Part shown: piece after piece, positions 1 to 8,163 of the stretch
How the letters are laid out: each line of letters begins with the position of its first letter
Position numbering within the stretch: position 1 is the stretch's first letter
From: CAZKKF01 sp964553285
GTDB taxonomy: Bacteria > Patescibacteriota > Minisyncoccia > Phycocordibacterales > Zambryskibacteraceae
Reading direction: 5' to 3'
Length of the DNA: 64,000 bases
Assembly: GCA_964553285.1 (NCBI GenBank)
Contig: CAZKKF010000001.1
Location: 44,586-108,585, forward strand
Notes under the pieces: generated by a model
Told to the model about the DNA's origin: nothing
Database searches by the model: none
The model's input: only the letters and a program-made list of their open reading frames with translations
Translations under genes and position numbers: made by a program

Positions 1-363
1 ACCGTAACCGACGCCGATGAAGTCGAGTGCGAGGCCCTGCTTCACGCTCCATTCTCTGGCGATTTCCAGCTCGGCTTCGCCACGGGAAGTAACAATGAGA
101 AGCGTATGCCCCAAAGCAAGCAGTTGAGGGACGGATTCGAGCATTCCGACGACAGGTTCCATGAGGAAGCCGACTTCCCGCGTTCCATAGATGATCTTCT
201 GGAGATCGTGGTATTGCTCCGCCGTCAGATGTCCTTCACCGATAACGATCTCCTTCTTGAACTTCTCGGGTGGAATGTTCAGCCCATGAAGCTTCTTGGC
301 TGCATCCGACTTGAGCTTTCCGCAGTCCGATATTACACCGTCAAAATCGAGTCCAATTTTCAT
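1..363 (-). CDS. HAD-superfamily phosphatase, 3' end cut by window
   Basis: The first 121 codons are present; the C-terminus lies outside the window. The N-terminus carries HAD motif I, DFDGV (residues 6-10), giving the nucleophilic Asp and the acid/base Asp. A hydrophobic strand ending VTSR (about residues 94-97) fits motif II. The likely role is a cytosolic phosphatase, perhaps nucleotidase-like, but the substrate cannot be told from this part. The start is fixed by a clear Shine-Dalgarno, AAAGGAG, 5 nt before the ATG, which is unusual here because housekeeping genes in this window have none. It is transcribed away from the tRNA-Ser gene and has its own promoter. Confidence 0.8.
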   Translation of the reverse strand, partial: MKIGLDFDGVISDCGKLKSDAAKKLHGLNIPPEKFKKEIVIGEGHLTAEQYHDLQKIIYGTREVGFLMEPVVGMLESVPQLLALGHTLLIVTSRGEAELEIAREWSVKQGLALDFIGVGYG

Positions 364-404
364 TCGTTCTCCTTTCTTTGTGTGGTTCAAGTTTGTCTGG
401 ATGC

Positions 405-433
405 ATTAGAGCATAAACGCTCGATATTTGGAA
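405..433 (-). promoter_or_regulatory. Promoter of the HAD gene
   Basis: On the minus strand TTCCAA (428-433) and TCTAAT (405-410) are spaced by 17 nt, with TGC just before the -10. This predicts a leader of about 35-40 nt ahead of the Shine-Dalgarno start. Confidence 0.4.
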
Positions 434-506
434 GTTCCGGATAGAAGTCTGTGAGTCGCCCTGCGGTCATAGGCACTCGGGTCATGCCGATAACAGGTTC
501 TTGGTG

Positions 507-591
507 CGGAGGCGGAGAGATTCGAACTCTCGAGGGCTTTCACCCTGCCGCCTTTCCAAGACGGTGCACTAGACCGCTATGCGACGCCTCC
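507..591 (-). tRNA. tRNA-Ser (GGA anticodon)
   Basis: A 7-bp acceptor stem GGAGGCG/CGCCTCC closes the gene. The anticodon stem CCGTC/GGCGG holds loop TTGGAAA, so the anticodon is GGA, reading UCC/UCU. A long variable arm, as expected for serine tRNA, precedes a T-arm with TTCGAAT. The discriminator base is G, the usual serine identity element. CCA is not encoded directly after it; CAC follows instead. Confidence 0.93.
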
Positions 592-602
592 GTGCAGGCT
601 AC

Positions 603-631
603 ATATTGCTTCAAAATCGCTTTTTTCTCAA
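603..631 (-). promoter_or_regulatory. Promoter of tRNA-Ser
   Basis: On the minus strand TTGAGA (626-631) and CAATAT (603-608) are 17 nt apart, placing the start of transcription a few bases upstream of the tRNA 5' end. Confidence 0.45.
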
Positions 632-679
632 GGCGGTCTGAGGTGGGGGACGCAAACCTGTCTTTTGGCTGTTAAAAGG

Positions 680-709
680 TTGCAAAAGCACTCGGCATAG
701 AAGTAAAAT
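680..709 (+). promoter_or_regulatory. Promoter of dienelactone hydrolase-like gene
   Basis: TTGCAA (680-685) and TAAAAT (704-709) are separated by 18 nt. The -10 ends 7 nt before the ATG at 717, so the transcript is predicted to start at or next to the start codon (leaderless). Confidence 0.45.
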
Positions 710-716
710 TAGTTTT

Positions 717-1508
717 ATGAATAAAAAACTTTTGATTTCGTGCGCCGTATTGCTCGTCGCTGTTATGGGGGTCTTTTTTGCCGCAAAGAGCGGGCAGATA
801 AAGAATGCCGACATGATGAGGGGGAGCAACAACGCCACTCCGATTACCATAGAAAGCGATGTTGAATATTTTCCCGGAGCAAAAGGTTATTTTGTCCGTC
901 CCGAAGCGGAGGGGAGCTATCCGGGTATCATAATGATTCATGAGAACAGGGGATTGAGGCCCGAAATCAAGGATACGGCCGAGACTCTGGCAAAAGAAGG
1001 GTACATGGTACTTGCGGTGGATCTGTTGGGTGGAGTTGCCGAAGACCAGAATGGAGCGCGGGCTTTGACATCGGCGTTCAATCAGCAGACGGGTATCCAA
1101 AACATGAGAGCGGGAGTCGCTTATCTTAAAGCGCAAGGGGCGGGAAAAACCGCCTCTCTCGGGTGGTGTTTTGGCGGCAGGCAGTCCGTAGAGCTTTCTA
1201 TCTCAGGCGAGAGGCTGGATGCGACGGTTGTTTATTATGGTGGCGGGATGGCAACCACAACCGAAAGGCTCTCTCCTATAGACTGGCCGGTCCTTGGGAT
1301 TTTCGGGGAAGATGATCAGGCTGTGCCGCCTGAAATGGTGAACGCGTTTGAGGCATCGCTCGATGCTCTCGGCGTCAAAAACGATATATACATATATCCG
1401 GGTGTCGGGCATGCATTTGCCAATCCTTCCGGAGCAAATTACGCTCCAAAGGAAACAATGGATGCGTGGCAAAAAACCCTCCTATTCTTGGCCGATAACC
1501 TAAAATAA
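717..1508 (+). CDS. Dienelactone hydrolase family protein, membrane-anchored
   Basis: 263 aa alpha/beta hydrolase. An N-terminal hydrophobic segment (residues 4-22) suggests a signal anchor, so the enzyme probably acts outside the membrane. The nucleophile elbow GWCFGG puts Cys151 where dienelactone hydrolases have their catalytic Cys. GEDD (about 197-200) supplies the acid and GVGHAF supplies His232, completing a Cys-Asp-His triad. Such enzymes open lactone or ester bonds; the substrate here is unknown. It stands alone between the tRNA and the RRM gene. There is no Shine-Dalgarno, and the start agrees with a -10 box 7 nt upstream. Confidence 0.88.
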   Translation: MNKKLLISCAVLLVAVMGVFFAAKSGQIKNADMMRGSNNATPITIESDVEYFPGAKGYFVRPEAEGSYPGIIMIHENRGLRPEIKDTAETLAKEGYMVLAVDLLGGVAEDQNGARALTSAFNQQTGIQNMRAGVAYLKAQGAGKTASLGWCFGGRQSVELSISGERLDATVVYYGGGMATTTERLSPIDWPVLGIFGEDDQAVPPEMVNAFEASLDALGVKNDIYIYPGVGHAFANPSGANYAPKETMDAWQKTLLFLADNLK

Positions 1509-1547
1509 GGCTAATTCGCCCTTAAATGGGGAATGTTAATAAAAAGC

Positions 1548-1576
1548 TTGCAAAAAATATAGGGGTATGCTATAAT
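1548..1576 (+). promoter_or_regulatory. Strong promoter of the RRM gene
   Basis: TTGCAA (1548-1553), 17-nt spacer, TATAAT (1571-1576) with an extended -10 TGC just before it. This is one of the best promoters in the window and gives a leader of about 67 nt, in contrast to most housekeeping promoters here. Confidence 0.8.
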
Positions 1577-1649
1577 TAGGGATACTTCCAGTCGTTATAA
1601 GTGCGTTAAGTGCTTTGTGCGAAGGGGAGCTTAGTAGTTTCTTCAACAC

Positions 1650-1919
1650 ATGAATAAGAAGTTGTATGTAGGAGGTATTCCGTATTCATCTACGGATGAC
1701 ACTCTTCGTGATGCGTTTGCTCAGGCAGGCGCAGTCGTTTCGGCTAGCATTATTGTTGATCGCATGACTGGTCGCTCCAAGGGTTTCGGTTTCGTAGAAA
1801 TGGAAACCGAGGAAGATGCCCAGAGAGCAGTAGACATGTGGCACGATAAAGAGTTCGAGGGTCGCCGTCTTACGGTGTCTCCGGCTCGGCCGATGGAACC
1901 CCGCGCTCCCCGCGCATAA
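1650..1919 (+). CDS. Single-RRM RNA-binding protein
   Basis: 89 aa, essentially one RNA recognition motif. RNP2 is LYVGGI (residues 5-10) and RNP1 is KGFGFVEM (about 45-52), with the aromatic residues that stack on RNA. A short Arg/Pro-rich tail follows. Proteins of this type resemble the cyanobacterial and CPR glycine-rich RNA-binding proteins and may act as RNA chaperones; the targets are unknown. It is monocistronic, with a strong promoter, a leader of about 67 nt and a terminator hairpin immediately after the stop, which suggests high expression. Confidence 0.93.
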   Translation: MNKKLYVGGIPYSSTDDTLRDAFAQAGAVVSASIIVDRMTGRSKGFGFVEMETEEDAQRAVDMWHDKEFEGRRLTVSPARPMEPRAPRA

Positions 1920-1930
1920 GGTTTCTCAAA

Positions 1931-1968
1931 CAAAACCCCCGTTTCGCGAAAGCGTGGCGGGGGTTTTG
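1931..1968 (+). terminator. Terminator after the RRM gene
   Basis: A 10-bp stem CAAAACCCCC/GGGGGTTTTG has an 18-nt loop. The T-run lies within the descending arm, so the hairpin may act in both directions. Confidence 0.75.
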
Positions 1969-2013
1969 CCATGGGCGAAATAATTGCCGGCGAAGGGTGT
2001 ATCTATCGCAAAA

Positions 2014-2022
2014 TGCTATACT
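2014..2022 (+). promoter_or_regulatory. Extended -10 of the DUF192 gene
   Basis: TGC followed by TATACT (2017-2022) ends 7 nt before the ATG at 2030. This predicts a leaderless mRNA and argues for that start over an in-frame ATG farther upstream, which would lie ahead of the promoter. Confidence 0.6.
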
Positions 2023-2029
2023 GGGGCGT

Positions 2030-2533
2030 ATGAGAGGACTTATCATCTTGAGCCTGTGCGCGGCCCTGCTTGCCCTCATTGTCTGGTGGATGCCGGTCAA
2101 TGATAACGGCGTGGAGCCCCAGCCGGCCGCTGTGGCGGCTCTGCCATGCGGTATGCCGGCAGACAGGACGTCATTTGGGGAGATTGTCGTCATTGGGGCA
2201 GGAGAGGGGGAGATAAGGGCGGGCTTGGCGGTGGCAGACCGCGAAAGAGTGCTTGGCCTGTCGGGCGTGCCCTGCCTGCCGGAAGACGCGGGGCTTCTTT
2301 TTGATTTTGGAAAAGCGGGTTTTTACCCCATTTGGATGAAAGATATGCGCTTTGCTCTGGATATTTTGTGGCTGGGGGAAGATATGTCGGTGGTGGACAT
2401 AAAAGAGGGGATTTTGCCCCAAAGTTTTCCTGATATTTTTGTAAACGCTACTCCGGCCAGGTTTGTTTTGGAGATTCCGGCGGGCAGTGCGGAGAAGCTC
2501 TCAATTCAAAAGGGAACGGTATTGAGCTTTTGA
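2030..2533 (+). CDS. DUF192 family exported protein
   Basis: 167 aa from the chosen start. A hydrophobic N-terminal segment (about residues 3-21) is followed by a Pro/Ala linker and a DUF192 domain. That domain is recognised by the RVLGLSG stretch, the GLLFDF motif, IWMKDM and FALDILWL, ending in a leader-like EIPAG. DUF192 proteins are small extracytoplasmic proteins of unknown function, also found in archaea. The chosen start follows a -10 box by 7 nt. The stop codon is TGA, which supports the standard genetic code. Confidence 0.85.
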   Translation: MRGLIILSLCAALLALIVWWMPVNDNGVEPQPAAVAALPCGMPADRTSFGEIVVIGAGEGEIRAGLAVADRERVLGLSGVPCLPEDAGLLFDFGKAGFYPIWMKDMRFALDILWLGEDMSVVDIKEGILPQSFPDIFVNATPARFVLEIPAGSAEKLSIQKGTVLSF

Positions 2534-2659
2534 TAAATACCCCTCTCAGGGGGCTTGGTTTACGGCTTGTTTGGCACCGTGTTGACGGTCAAATATTTTT
2601 GTTTTCTCTACTGCTCCGGAGCTCCTATCCACAGGCATCTTTCGGCATCCAAAGCGTAA

Positions 2660-2747
2660 AATAATCAGACAAGTTTTCTTTATTTTTTGCGAAATTGCGG
2701 CAAAAATCGGCAAAAAATAAAGAAAATTGCGCAAAATTTTGATTATT
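2660..2747. promoter_or_regulatory. Large AT-rich inverted repeat upstream of nrdA
   Basis: A perfect 17-bp inverted repeat (2674-2690 against 2710-2726; left arm starts TTTTCTTTATTT) has a 19-nt loop. It is flanked by a second pair of 8-nt arms, AATAATCA (2660-2667) and TGATTATT (2740-2747). It ends 22 nt before nrdA. It could be an operator or RNA structure controlling the reductase operon, or a terminator for upstream transcription. A near-consensus DnaA box, CTATCCACA (2625-2633), lies just upstream. Confidence 0.6.
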
Positions 2748-2769
2748 CGTTGATTTTTTCAAGAAAAAT

Positions 2770-5562
2770 ATGCACATCACCCAAAGAGACGGCACCAAAG
2801 TTCCTTTCAATGCAAACAAGATCAACGAATCAATAGAACGCGCCACTTACGGCCTGTCCGACCCCATATCCAAGGTGGTGCAGGTGGCCACCGACACCCG
2901 CCTTACCGTATATGACGGCATCACCACGGACGAAATGGACATGGCGACCATCTCCGCCGCCGTGCAAAACATAGTCAATGACACGGAGTATGACAAAGTG
3001 GCGGTCAGGCTTTTTCTAAAGGTCATTTACAGAAAGGTGGTGGGAGACTACCAGCACGATCCGGCGGTGCTAAAGAAAAAGCACGCAGAGCAATTTGTCC
3101 GATACATAAAAGACAGCGTTGCTTCCGGGCTTCTTGACCCAAGGATGGCCGATAAGTTTGATCTGGAAGCCTTGGCCGCCGTCTTACAGCTTGAAAGGGA
3201 TGAGCTATTCAAATACGCAGGCCTCTCTACTCTTGCAGGCAGATACATGCTAAAGGACACCACCCAGCGCATGATAGAGACTCCGCAGTATTTCTTTATG
3301 CGTATAGCCATGGGGCTTTCTTACAATGAAGAAAATCCTACCGCTTGGGCCATGCGCTTTTATGAAAAGATGTCGCGTTTTGAATATATCGCAGGCGGCT
3401 CTACCAACCTTGCCGCCGGCACAAACAACCCTGCTCTCTCCAACTGCTTCCTGCTTGAGATACATGACGACATGGGGCACATTGCCAAGTCTGTGGCCGA
3501 TGTGCTTCTGCTCTCCAAATCTTCCGGCGGCATAGGCGCATCTATCACCAAGCTTCGCGCCATGGGCTCGCACCTTGGCACTACCAACTCAACCTCATCC
3601 GGCCCCGGGCCTTTTGCCAAAATCATAGACACGGCCATCAGGGCGGTAATGCGCGGCGGCAAGAAGAAGGGAGCTTTGTGCTTCTACATGGAGAATTGGC
3701 ACATAGATTTTGAGGATTACCTCGACTGGAAGCACAATGCCGGAGACGATTATCTGCGCATGAGGACAGCCAATACCGCCGCTTTCATATCGGATGAGTT
3801 CATGAAAAGAGTGAGAAACAGCGATGAGTGGTACATGTTTGATCCGAAGGAGACTCCGGAACTAAACGAGCTATATGGCAACGCTTTTTCCGCGAAATAT
3901 CATGAGTATGCGGAAAAGGGTCTGCGCGGCGAGCTTAAGATGTTTAAGAAAATGCCCGCCCAGGAGCTTTTCCGCAAGATGCTGGTAACGCTCCAGACTA
4001 CCTCCCACCCCTGGCTCACCTGGAAAGATGTCATCAACCTGCGGGCTCTCAACAACAACACCGGCACCATACACATGTCCAACCTCTGCACGGAGATATG
4101 CCTGCCGCAGGACAAAGACAATATCGCCGTATGTAACCTTGCTTCCATAAACATCGCCGCCCACATAAACAACAGAGAGATAAAGTGGGCGCGTCTAGAA
4201 GAGTCTGTGCGCCTTGCCGTGCGCCAGCTGGACAATCTCATAGACATAAACGTTCTTCCGGTGCCGGAAGCTGTGAAGTCGGACAGAGAAAACAGGGCGA
4301 TAGGCCTCGGCATCATGGGCTTTTCCGATGCACTGGAACAGCTTGGCATGTCTTACGATGCGCCTCATGCCTGGGACTTTGCCGACAGGATTTTTGAGTT
4401 TATAAGCTACATGGCCATAGACGAGTCTGCATCTTTGGCCGAGAGCAGAGGCTCTTATATGCACTTTGCCGGTTCCGGCTGGTCCAAAGGCATGGTGCCG
4501 GTAGACACTATCGCTCGTCTTGAAGCGGAGCGCGGCATACAGATTGCCGTTTCGAAGGAGTCCAGACACAAGGGTCTTGATTGGGATGTGTTGAGGGAGA
4601 AAGTAAAAAGGGGAATGCGCAACGCCACCCTCATGGCTGTAGCGCCAAACGCAAACATCGGTCTCATGGCTGGCACTACCCCCGGCCTTGACCCGCGCTT
4701 CGCACAAGTTTTCTCCAGAAACAAAATGTCCGGAAAATACCTTGATCTCAACCACAATTTGGTAAGAGATCTCAAAAACCTCGGCATCTGGGAGGACGTG
4801 AGAGAAGAGATAGTGGGCAGGCAGGGAGACATATCCGAAATAGAAGGAATCCCCCAGCATGTAAAAGATGTTTACAAGACATCCTTTACCACATCGCCTT
4901 ATGCCTATATAGAAGTGGCGGCCAGGGCGCAGAAGTGGGTTGACCAGGCGTTGTCGCGCAACATGTATCTTGAAACGAGAGATGTGGAAGAAATGATGAA
5001 AATATATTCCACCGCCTGGGAGAAAGGAGTAAAGACTACCTATTACCTTCACATGAAGCCCAGGCACACAGCCGAGCAGTCAACGGTGCAGGTCAACAAG
5101 GCGACAGCCATAGGCAAGAAAGGCTTTGCCTCGCTCGCAAGCGCTCCGGTGCCGGAAGCCAAGGCCGAGGAAGCGGCGTTTCCTGTGGTGGAAGTAGTTA
5201 TGCCGGAAGTAAAGAAGGCGGACACTCTTTCTCCCATCGAAGTACCCGCAGAAGTGCCGCAGGCAAGCAAGCCGCAATGGGGCACGGCTCCGGCCACCAT
5301 GCCTCTGTCCGCATCGGCGCAAGAGCCCTTGCCGGCAGTGCAACCGGTCGCTGTGCCAAAGCAGGAGCCTGCAAAGGAAGCGGCCGGAGCCGGATTTGTT
5401 TGGAATCCGCCGAAGGCTTCTCTTTCCATGGGCAATCCGGTAATAGTGCCGCCGCCTAAAATGGACAGCACCCCAACAGCACCCTCTGCCGGAAGCAGTA
5501 CCATTTTGCAGGGCGGTCCGGAAGATCCGCAGGAAACCCTTATATGCGATAGTTGCCAGTAG
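2770..5562 (+). CDS. nrdA: Ribonucleoside-diphosphate reductase alpha subunit, class I
   Basis: 930 aa catalytic subunit that reduces NDPs to dNDPs. An ATP-cone occupies about residues 1-90, the site of dATP/ATP allosteric control. The active-site triad is Asn438, Cys440 and Glu442 (NLCTEI). The redox pair is Cys226 and Cys455. The substrate loop PNANIG and the YY pair for radical transfer (TTYYL) follow. The C-terminal shuttle CDSC (Cys926, Cys929) sits at the end of a long Ala/Pro-rich linker (about 785-915), longer than in E. coli. It forms an operon with nrdB 39 nt downstream. The upstream inverted repeat and DnaA-box-like site may regulate it. Confidence 0.97.
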   Translation: MHITQRDGTKVPFNANKINESIERATYGLSDPISKVVQVATDTRLTVYDGITTDEMDMATISAAVQNIVNDTEYDKVAVRLFLKVIYRKVVGDYQHDPAVLKKKHAEQFVRYIKDSVASGLLDPRMADKFDLEALAAVLQLERDELFKYAGLSTLAGRYMLKDTTQRMIETPQYFFMRIAMGLSYNEENPTAWAMRFYEKMSRFEYIAGGSTNLAAGTNNPALSNCFLLEIHDDMGHIAKSVADVLLLSKSSGGIGASITKLRAMGSHLGTTNSTSSGPGPFAKIIDTAIRAVMRGGKKKGALCFYMENWHIDFEDYLDWKHNAGDDYLRMRTANTAAFISDEFMKRVRNSDEWYMFDPKETPELNELYGNAFSAKYHEYAEKGLRGELKMFKKMPAQELFRKMLVTLQTTSHPWLTWKDVINLRALNNNTGTIHMSNLCTEICLPQDKDNIAVCNLASINIAAHINNREIKWARLEESVRLAVRQLDNLIDINVLPVPEAVKSDRENRAIGLGIMGFSDALEQLGMSYDAPHAWDFADRIFEFISYMAIDESASLAESRGSYMHFAGSGWSKGMVPVDTIARLEAERGIQIAVSKESRHKGLDWDVLREKVKRGMRNATLMAVAPNANIGLMAGTTPGLDPRFAQVFSRNKMSGKYLDLNHNLVRDLKNLGIWEDVREEIVGRQGDISEIEGIPQHVKDVYKTSFTTSPYAYIEVAARAQKWVDQALSRNMYLETRDVEEMMKIYSTAWEKGVKTTYYLHMKPRHTAEQSTVQVNKATAIGKKGFASLASAPVPEAKAEEAAFPVVEVVMPEVKKADTLSPIEVPAEVPQASKPQWGTAPATMPLSASAQEPLPAVQPVAVPKQEPAKEAAGAGFVWNPPKASLSMGNPVIVPPPKMDSTPTAPSAGSSTILQGGPEDPQETLICDSCQ

Positions 5563-5601
5563 TTTAATAGACCTGAAGTTATAAATCATCCAATCAAAAC
5601 A

Positions 5602-6630
5602 ATGCTAATCGGAAAACCATCACCAGACGATATGAACCTGCACCCCATTCGCTATCAATGGGCATACGATCTGTACAATCAGGCAGTGCGCAACACATGG
5701 TTTCCTCACGAGATAACCTTGCATGAGGACATACAGGATTGGATGAAAATGACCGAAGACGAGAGGCATGCGGTGAAGTTTCTGATGGCATTCTTCAATC
5801 CGGCGGAGCTTATCGTAAACCGCTCAATCGCTCTGGGTATTTATCCCTACATCAAAGCACCGGAGGCGCATCTTTATCTTGCCAAGCAAATGTGGGAGGA
5901 GGCCAATCACTGCGTGGCTTTTGAGTATGTGCTCCAGACCTTTCCTTTTGACAGGGAGAAAGTATTTTCCATTCACCTGGAAGTGCCGTCCATGCTTCAG
6001 AAAGAGGAGTACATCAACAAGTACATGCGCAGAATGACGGAGGAAAACATAGACATATCAAGCATTGACGGCAAGAAGGACTTTTTGAGAAACCTGGTAG
6101 CCACCAACATAGTGATGGAGGGAGTGTGGTTTTATTCGGGCTTCATGGTGGCCTTGTCTTTCAGGCAGAGAAACCTCCTCAGGAACTTCGGCTCAATGAT
6201 CAACTGGGTTTTGAGGGATGAGTCATTGCACCTCAAGTTTGGCATGAACTTGATACTCAATATTCTTGAGGAAAACCCGGAGCTTCTCACCGGAGAGTTT
6301 GCCGCCGAAATAAGAGATATAATAATAGAGGGTGTTGATTTGGAGACAGCTTACAACAAAGATCTTTTCCCGAACGGCATCTTGGGCCTCAATGCGCAAT
6401 ACGTAAACCAGTATGTGCAATATGTGGCAGACCGCCGTTTGGAAGAACTTGGATTGCCAAAGCATTACAATGTGTCCAATCCGGCAAAGTGGATGAGCGC
6501 CGCTACTGATGTGTTTGAACTCGTTAACTTCTTTGAAGCACAAAACACAAGTTATGAGGTGGACGCTCATGGCACGAATGTTCCGCAAAAGCAGGCCGCG
6601 GAGCCTGAAGTGGAAAAGGCCGCCTCCTAA
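5602..6630 (+). CDS. nrdB: Ribonucleotide reductase beta subunit, class Ic type
   Basis: 342 aa ferritin-like radical subunit. Metal ligands can be assigned as Glu69, Glu100, His103, Glu173, Glu207 and His210. The residue four after His103, where class Ia enzymes carry the radical Tyr (E. coli Tyr122), is Phe107 in HCVAF. The first ligand is Glu (FFNPAE) rather than Asp. Both features match the Chlamydia trachomatis class Ic enzyme, which uses a Mn/Fe cofactor instead of a tyrosyl radical; similarity continues through EGVWFYSGF and RDESLHLKFG. No Shine-Dalgarno is seen before the ATG. The Mn/Fe chemistry is inference. Confidence 0.96.
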   Translation: MLIGKPSPDDMNLHPIRYQWAYDLYNQAVRNTWFPHEITLHEDIQDWMKMTEDERHAVKFLMAFFNPAELIVNRSIALGIYPYIKAPEAHLYLAKQMWEEANHCVAFEYVLQTFPFDREKVFSIHLEVPSMLQKEEYINKYMRRMTEENIDISSIDGKKDFLRNLVATNIVMEGVWFYSGFMVALSFRQRNLLRNFGSMINWVLRDESLHLKFGMNLILNILEENPELLTGEFAAEIRDIIIEGVDLETAYNKDLFPNGILGLNAQYVNQYVQYVADRRLEELGLPKHYNVSNPAKWMSAATDVFELVNFFEAQNTSYEVDAHGTNVPQKQAAEPEVEKAAS

Positions 6631-6640
6631 GATATAGGAC

Positions 6641-6649
6641 TGATACAAT
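6641..6649 (+). promoter_or_regulatory. Extended -10 of gap
   Basis: TGA plus TACAAT (6644-6649) ends 6 nt before the gap ATG, with no -35 match at the expected place. A leaderless transcript is predicted. Confidence 0.5.
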
Positions 6650-6655
6650 AAAAAA

Positions 6656-7690
6656 ATGGCACAAAAAAAGACAAGGGTTGCTTTGAATGGATGCGGACGC
6701 ATAGGCAGAGCTTTTTTGAAGCTTGCCCACGATAGAGAAGAGCTTGAGCTGGTGGCGGTCAACGACCTGGGTGATGCGGAAAATATCGCTTACTTAATAA
6801 AGTACGATTCGGTATATGGCAAAAGCCATATACCGGTGTCGGTGTCCGGTGACAAGGCTTCAATTATATTGGGTGAGCAGGAAATAAAGTTTTTGTCGGA
6901 AAGAGATCCTTCCAACCTTCCATGGAAAGAACTTGATATTGATGTGGTGGTGGAAGCCACCGGTATCTTCGCAGGCTTTGAAAAGTCCAAGGTACACCTT
7001 GATGCCGGAGCAAAGAGGGTGGTTATAACAGCACCCGTCAAAGACGAGCCGGATGGCATATCCGGAGGTACTGTGCTCTTGGGCATCAATGAAGACGATT
7101 TGAAAACCTGCACCATCTCTTCAAATGCATCCTGCACCACCAACGCCGCAAGTCCCCTCATTGCCATTCTTGATGAAACTATCGGCATAGAAAAAGCATT
7201 GCTCAATACCGTGCACGGATACACAGGGACGCAGTCTTTGGTGGACGGTCCTTCAAAGAAAGGCTTTAGAGAAGGCCGGGCCGCGGCCGCAAACATAGTG
7301 CCGTCTTCAACGGGCGCCGCCATTGCCGTTACTAAGGCTTTTCCGAAGCTTACCGGGCTTTTTGACGGAGTCTCCATGCGCGTGCCCGTCATTGCCGGAT
7401 CTATTGTGGACGTAACATTTATCGCAAAGAGAGATACCACTGATGCGGAGGTAAACGAGCTTTTGACTCGTGCATCCCGCGATCCGCGGTGGGAGAAGAT
7501 ATTTGCCGTAACGGAAGAAGATCTTGTTTCAACCGACATACTGGGAAGCTCTTTTGCCTCCATTGCCGATTTGCAGTTTACACGTGTTGTGGGCGGCAAC
7601 CTGGTAAAAATCCTCGCATGGTACGATAATGAAATGGGGTATACCCATACGCTGGTAGATCATGTGGTGAAAACGGGTTCCCATTTGTAA
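6656..7690 (+). CDS. gap: Glyceraldehyde-3-phosphate dehydrogenase
   Basis: 344 aa. The N-terminal Rossmann motif NGCGRIGR (11-18) binds NAD(P). The catalytic Cys160 lies in NASCTTN and the partner His187 in HGYTGTQ. The C-terminal WYDNEMGY motif is conserved. It converts glyceraldehyde 3-phosphate to 1,3-bisphosphoglycerate in glycolysis. It is first in a cluster with rpiB (2 nt gap), rpe and the split transketolase, so pentose phosphates are likely fed directly into lower glycolysis. The predicted transcript starts at the ATG. Confidence 0.97.
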   Translation: MAQKKTRVALNGCGRIGRAFLKLAHDREELELVAVNDLGDAENIAYLIKYDSVYGKSHIPVSVSGDKASIILGEQEIKFLSERDPSNLPWKELDIDVVVEATGIFAGFEKSKVHLDAGAKRVVITAPVKDEPDGISGGTVLLGINEDDLKTCTISSNASCTTNAASPLIAILDETIGIEKALLNTVHGYTGTQSLVDGPSKKGFREGRAAAANIVPSSTGAAIAVTKAFPKLTGLFDGVSMRVPVIAGSIVDVTFIAKRDTTDAEVNELLTRASRDPRWEKIFAVTEEDLVSTDILGSSFASIADLQFTRVVGGNLVKILAWYDNEMGYTHTLVDHVVKTGSHL

Positions 7691-7692
7691 AA

Positions 7693-8163
7693 ATGAAAAT
7701 ATATATAGGAGCAGATCACGCGGGCTTTGCACACAAGGCTCATATCTCTGACTCTCTCAGAGACAGCGGCCTTAACGTGATTGACTGCGGCAATACTGTT
7801 TATGATGAGAATGACGATTATCCGGACTTCGTGGTAAAAGTTGCCCGCGAAGTGTCGCTCAGCCCGCAGGACTCCGTGGGTATTGTTATCGGTGGGTCGG
7901 GGCAGGGAGAGGCAATGGTTGCCAACCGCTTTCGCCATGTAAGGGCGGCGGTGTTTTATCATCCAAAACAAACCATCACTTCGGGCGAATCAATGATAAG
8001 CCTGGTGCGTGAGCACAATGATGCCAATGTACTCTCTCTGGGGGCGAGGTTTCTCTCCCAGGAAGAGGCCGTGGCCGCAGTGCGCACTTTCCTTGATACG
8101 GCGTTTTCCGAAGAAGAGAGGCATCGCCGCAGAATAAGCAAGATGGATAAAATACATGAATAG
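7693..8163 (+). CDS. rpiB: RpiB/LacA/LacB family sugar-phosphate isomerase
   Basis: 156 aa. It opens with IYIGADHAGF, the hallmark of ribose-5-phosphate isomerase B, followed by GGSGQGEAMVANR, the phosphate and anion-hole region, where RpiB proteins read GTGxGxSIAANK. Its likely reaction is the interconversion of ribose 5-phosphate and ribulose 5-phosphate. It follows gap by 2 nt and overlaps the next gene by 8 nt, so the genes are probably co-translated. The SGQG variant of the usual TGxG loop leaves some doubt over exact substrate use. Confidence 0.9.
   Translation: MKIYIGADHAGFAHKAHISDSLRDSGLNVIDCGNTVYDENDDYPDFVVKVAREVSLSPQDSVGIVIGGSGQGEAMVANRFRHVRAAVFYHPKQTITSGESMISLVREHNDANVLSLGARFLSQEEAVAAVRTFLDTAFSEEERHRRRISKMDKIHE

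Noticed and set aside
106..675. Plus-strand reading frames over the HAD gene and tRNA-Ser
   Set aside because: They run antisense to a gene with a clear DFDGV motif and Shine-Dalgarno, and through a tRNA. They have no recognisable domain or start signal.
2546..2846. Minus-strand reading frames in the nrdA upstream region
   Set aside because: They cross the inverted repeat or the nrdA start and have AT-driven composition with no start signal. Non-coding control DNA is the better reading.
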